Shown: positions 47,840 through 49,773 of the stretch, piece after piece
Numbering within the stretch: the stretch's first letter is position 1
How the letters are laid out: each line of letters starts with the position of its first letter
Assembly: GCA_046590235.1 (NCBI GenBank)
Contig: JBKJTY010000021.1
Coordinates: 1-49,773, forward strand
Source of the DNA: 2-02-FULL-45-10 sp046590235
GTDB taxonomy: Bacteria; Patescibacteriota; Patescibacteriia; Magasanikbacterales; GWA2-37-8
Length of the DNA stretch: 49,773 nt
Direction of reading: 5' to 3'
Notes under the pieces: generated by a model
What the model saw: the letters and a program-made list of their open reading frames with translations, nothing else
What the model was told of the DNA's origin: nothing
Databases searched by the model: none
Translations under genes and position numbers: made by a program

Positions 47840-49773
47840 TTACGTTTCTACCTCTTCCTCGGCTGTTTCTTTTTGTGGAGCGTCAAGCACAGTTCCGCCC
47901 GCATCCATGGTTTGCTCATCCTCATCCATTTCTTCTTCAGCGCGTAAATGTTCAGTGAAAACATCACGAGGTTTAGCTCCATCGGCTGGACCTACTATAC
48001 CAGCTTCCTCCATCTCGTCAAGGAGACGTGCTGCACGAGCGTAACCAACTTTCATGCGGCGCTGCAACAATGATGCTGAAGCTTTTCCAGATTCCAAAAC
48101 AACGCGTTTTGCTTCATCAAATAATGGGTCCTGGTCGTCCCCGCCGTTGAACATATTCATTTGTGTGCCGCCCGTAGCGCCAGCATTTTTAGAAACAATT
48201 GAGTCATCATACACTGGAGGTTCGTCACCCTTTAGGAAGTTTATAACCTCTTTCATTTCTTCTTCGGAGACGTAAGCACCTTGTAAACGTTTTGGTTTAG
48301 AAAGATCGGAGGTTAAATACAACATATCACCACGGCCAAGCAATTTTTCCGCGCCACCACAATCAAGAATAGTGCGTGAGTCCGTTAGGGAAGCTACTGA
48401 GAAGGCGATGCGGCCAGGGATGTTGGCTTTCATCAAGCCGGTAATAACATCTACACTAGGACGCTGTGTGGCGACAATTAGGTGAATGCCAACAGCGCGC
48501 GCCATCTGTGCTAAACGAATGATGCCAGCTTCTACTTCAGAAGCGGCGGTTGCCATTAAGTCGGCAAGTTCATCCACGATAAAGACAATGTATGGCAATT
48601 TTTCAGTCGCGGTTTTATTATATGAACCAATATCCCGTTTGCCGACCGCAGCCAAGACATCAAAGCGGCGTTCCATTTCGCCGATTGTCCATTTGAGTGC
48701 ATTAACTGTTTTTATAGCATCGGTAATAACCGGTGTAAGCAAGTGCGGGATGCCGTTAAACATAGTCAGCTCAACGCGTTTAGGGTCGACCATGATAAAG
48801 CGTAATGTTTCAGGAGTATTCTGGTAAAGCAAGCTTAAAATGATCGTGTTCATACAGACGGTCTTACCAGAACCAGTCGTACCTGCCACCAATAAGTGCG
48901 GCATCTTTGGTAAATCAGCCATGTACACATTGCCCGCCACATCTTTACCAACACCAATCTGCATGTTGTGCTCACGAGTCTTAAATTGTGGTGATTCCAA
49001 TAATTCACGAAGCGACACCATAGCAACTTTCTGGTTTGGTACTTCAATACCAACCAGTGATTGGCCAGGGATAGGAGCTTCAATGCGAAGGGGATGTGCT
49101 GCAAGCGCAAGTGCGATATCGTTAGATAGGGCGGTGATGCGGGTTAATTTAACACCCTTCTGTGGTTTGAAAGAATATTGAGTAACTGTTGGGCCAACGC
49201 GAACTTCGCCCATATCAACTTCGATACCAAAGTTATGCAATGTATCGCGAATGGTTTCAGCGTTGCCTTTAATATCACCCGAGGTTGGCTTGCTCTTATT
49301 TTGTTGTAATAATTCAACCGACGGCATTTTATAATTCATCACTTTAGGGATGATTGGCATGGTTTTTTCTTTTGGCTCAATAACCGGTGTCTCTTCTTCG
49401 TCCTTTTGAACCTCTTTTTTCTTCACGATAGTACGGTGTTGAAATACAGGTGCGTCTTCATCCTCATCAGCTTCCACAGTTTCATTTTCTTCCTCGCCAC
49501 CTTCGGCTTCATTGCCAGCAGCGTATTCACCTTTAATTTTGAATTCAACTTTTTCTTCACCCTTCTTAAACGAGCCAAAGAAAGCGATAATTTTTCTGCC
49601 TACCCAACCAAGGGCCATGAAAAATGCTTTGTGCATGGCAACAATCTGCGCTAGTGAAGTATTAAATATAAAAATTACTGATACTAAGAGTAGGCCTGCT
49701 AAGATTATTGTTGTTCCCCAGTAATTAACATAGGTGATGCCCGGCCACGCCAAGGCTAAACCGACAAAACCAC
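47840..49773 (-). CDS. ftsK: DNA translocase FtsK (N-terminus cut by window end)
   Basis: The frame is open to the window edge; the first residues seen are in a membrane segment (WGTTIILAGLLLVSVIFIFN), so upstream helices are missing. An acidic linker (EEENETVEADEDEDAP) follows, then the motor with Walker A GTTGSGKTV and Walker B IVFIVDELADLM. The C-terminal gamma winged-helix (KASASLLQRRMKVGYARAARLLDEMEEAGIVGP) binds KOPS-type sites. It separates chromosome ends at division. Confidence 0.97.
   Translation of the reverse strand, partial: GFVGLALAWPGITYVNYWGTTIILAGLLLVSVIFIFNTSLAQIVAMHKAFFMALGWVGRKIIAFFGSFKKGEEKVEFKIKGEYAAGNEAEGGEEENETVEADEDEDAPVFQHRTIVKKKEVQKDEEETPVIEPKEKTMPIIPKVMNYKMPSVELLQQNKSKPTSGDIKGNAETIRDTLHNFGIEVDMGEVRVGPTVTQYSFKPQKGVKLTRITALSNDIALALAAHPLRIEAPIPGQSLVGIEVPNQKVAMVSLRELLESPQFKTREHNMQIGVGKDVAGNVYMADLPKMPHLLVAGTTGSGKTVCMNTIILSLLYQNTPETLRFIMVDPKRVELTMFNGIPHLLTPVITDAIKTVNALKWTIGEMERRFDVLAAVGKRDIGSYNKTATEKLPYIVFIVDELADLMATAASEVEAGIIRLAQMARAVGIHLIVATQRPSVDVITGLMKANIPGRIAFSVASLTDSRTILDCGGAEKLLGRGDMLYLTSDLSKPKRLQGAYVSEEEMKEVINFLKGDEPPVYDDSIVSKNAGATGGTQMNMFNGGDDQDPLFDEAKRVVLESGKASASLLQRRMKVGYARAARLLDEMEEAGIVGPADGAKPRDVFTEHLRAEEEMDEDEQTMDAGGTVLDAPQKETAEEEVET

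Overview
This window looks like part of a bacterial chromosome from the Patescibacteria (candidate phyla radiation) or a close relative. That is an inference. It rests on many short genes of unknown function, long secreted or membrane-anchored repeat proteins, start codons mostly lacking a Shine-Dalgarno sequence, a pilBC-pilMNO cluster with no recognisable PilP, a RodZ-like HTH protein with an extracytoplasmic beta-domain, and paired DsbA-like proteins with a VKOR protein. The genetic code is standard: TGA is used as a stop, for example at 21544-21546 and 8993-8995, so the code-25 lineages are unlikely. There is no rRNA, CRISPR array, recognisable phage or transposase gene.

Layout. 1-5300: surface and membrane proteins (an anchored C-terminal fragment, a 1054-residue FN3 protein, a stomatin-like protein), then a strong promoter with a structured leader and a 44-residue membrane peptide. 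5300-9050: ychF, a VIT-family transporter, a lipoprotein and tRNA-Ala, interrupted by two GC-rich single-gene islets. 9100-15693 (minus strand): pilB-pilC-pilM-pilN-pilO, one unknown gene and a THUMP-type RNA methyltransferase. 15700-19370: repeats, then the rpsF-ssb-rpsR operon with its own promoter and long leader, then epmA-efp. 19264-20919 (minus): a 33-codon gene, DUF1294, thymidine kinase and a lone receiver domain. 21112-26116: a DNA-repair block, umuD-umuC facing ligD-ku. 26160-27519: a tiny Gln/Glu-rich gene and a YibE/F protein. 27604-30551: zur-znuA-znuC-znuB. 30595-34053: msrA, msrB and a giant acidic-stalk surface protein. 34119-34680: a predicted zinc-responsive small RNA divergent from a cupin gene. 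34764-36094: a KGG mini-protein, tRNA-Gly, a GC-rich islet and a DUF1761 protein. 36240-38905: ECF sigma, its putative membrane anti-sigma partner and mscL. 39011-39450: tRNA-Gly and initiator tRNA, then a GC-rich block bounded by a second copy of the tRNA end. 39468-49773: AI-2E transporter, flippase, PH-domain protein, metallopeptidase, riboflavin synthase, VKOR plus two DsbA-like proteins, recA, a RodZ-like protein and ftsK (cut by the window end).

The most interesting signal is a 15-bp palindrome, TGCAAC-N3-GTTGCA, found twice. One copy sits at the predicted start of the zur-znuABC transcript. The other fills the spacer of a near-consensus promoter whose transcript has no ORF: it would be a 72-nt RNA with a 5' hairpin and a canonical terminator. 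Together they suggest a Zur regulon that includes a zinc-responsive sRNA and a cupin. A second theme is a set of four isolated, GC-richer genes, each with a Shine-Dalgarno sequence and a long 3' hairpin, unlike their neighbours. A third is an apparently complete NHEJ (Ku plus three-domain LigD) and UmuDC block.
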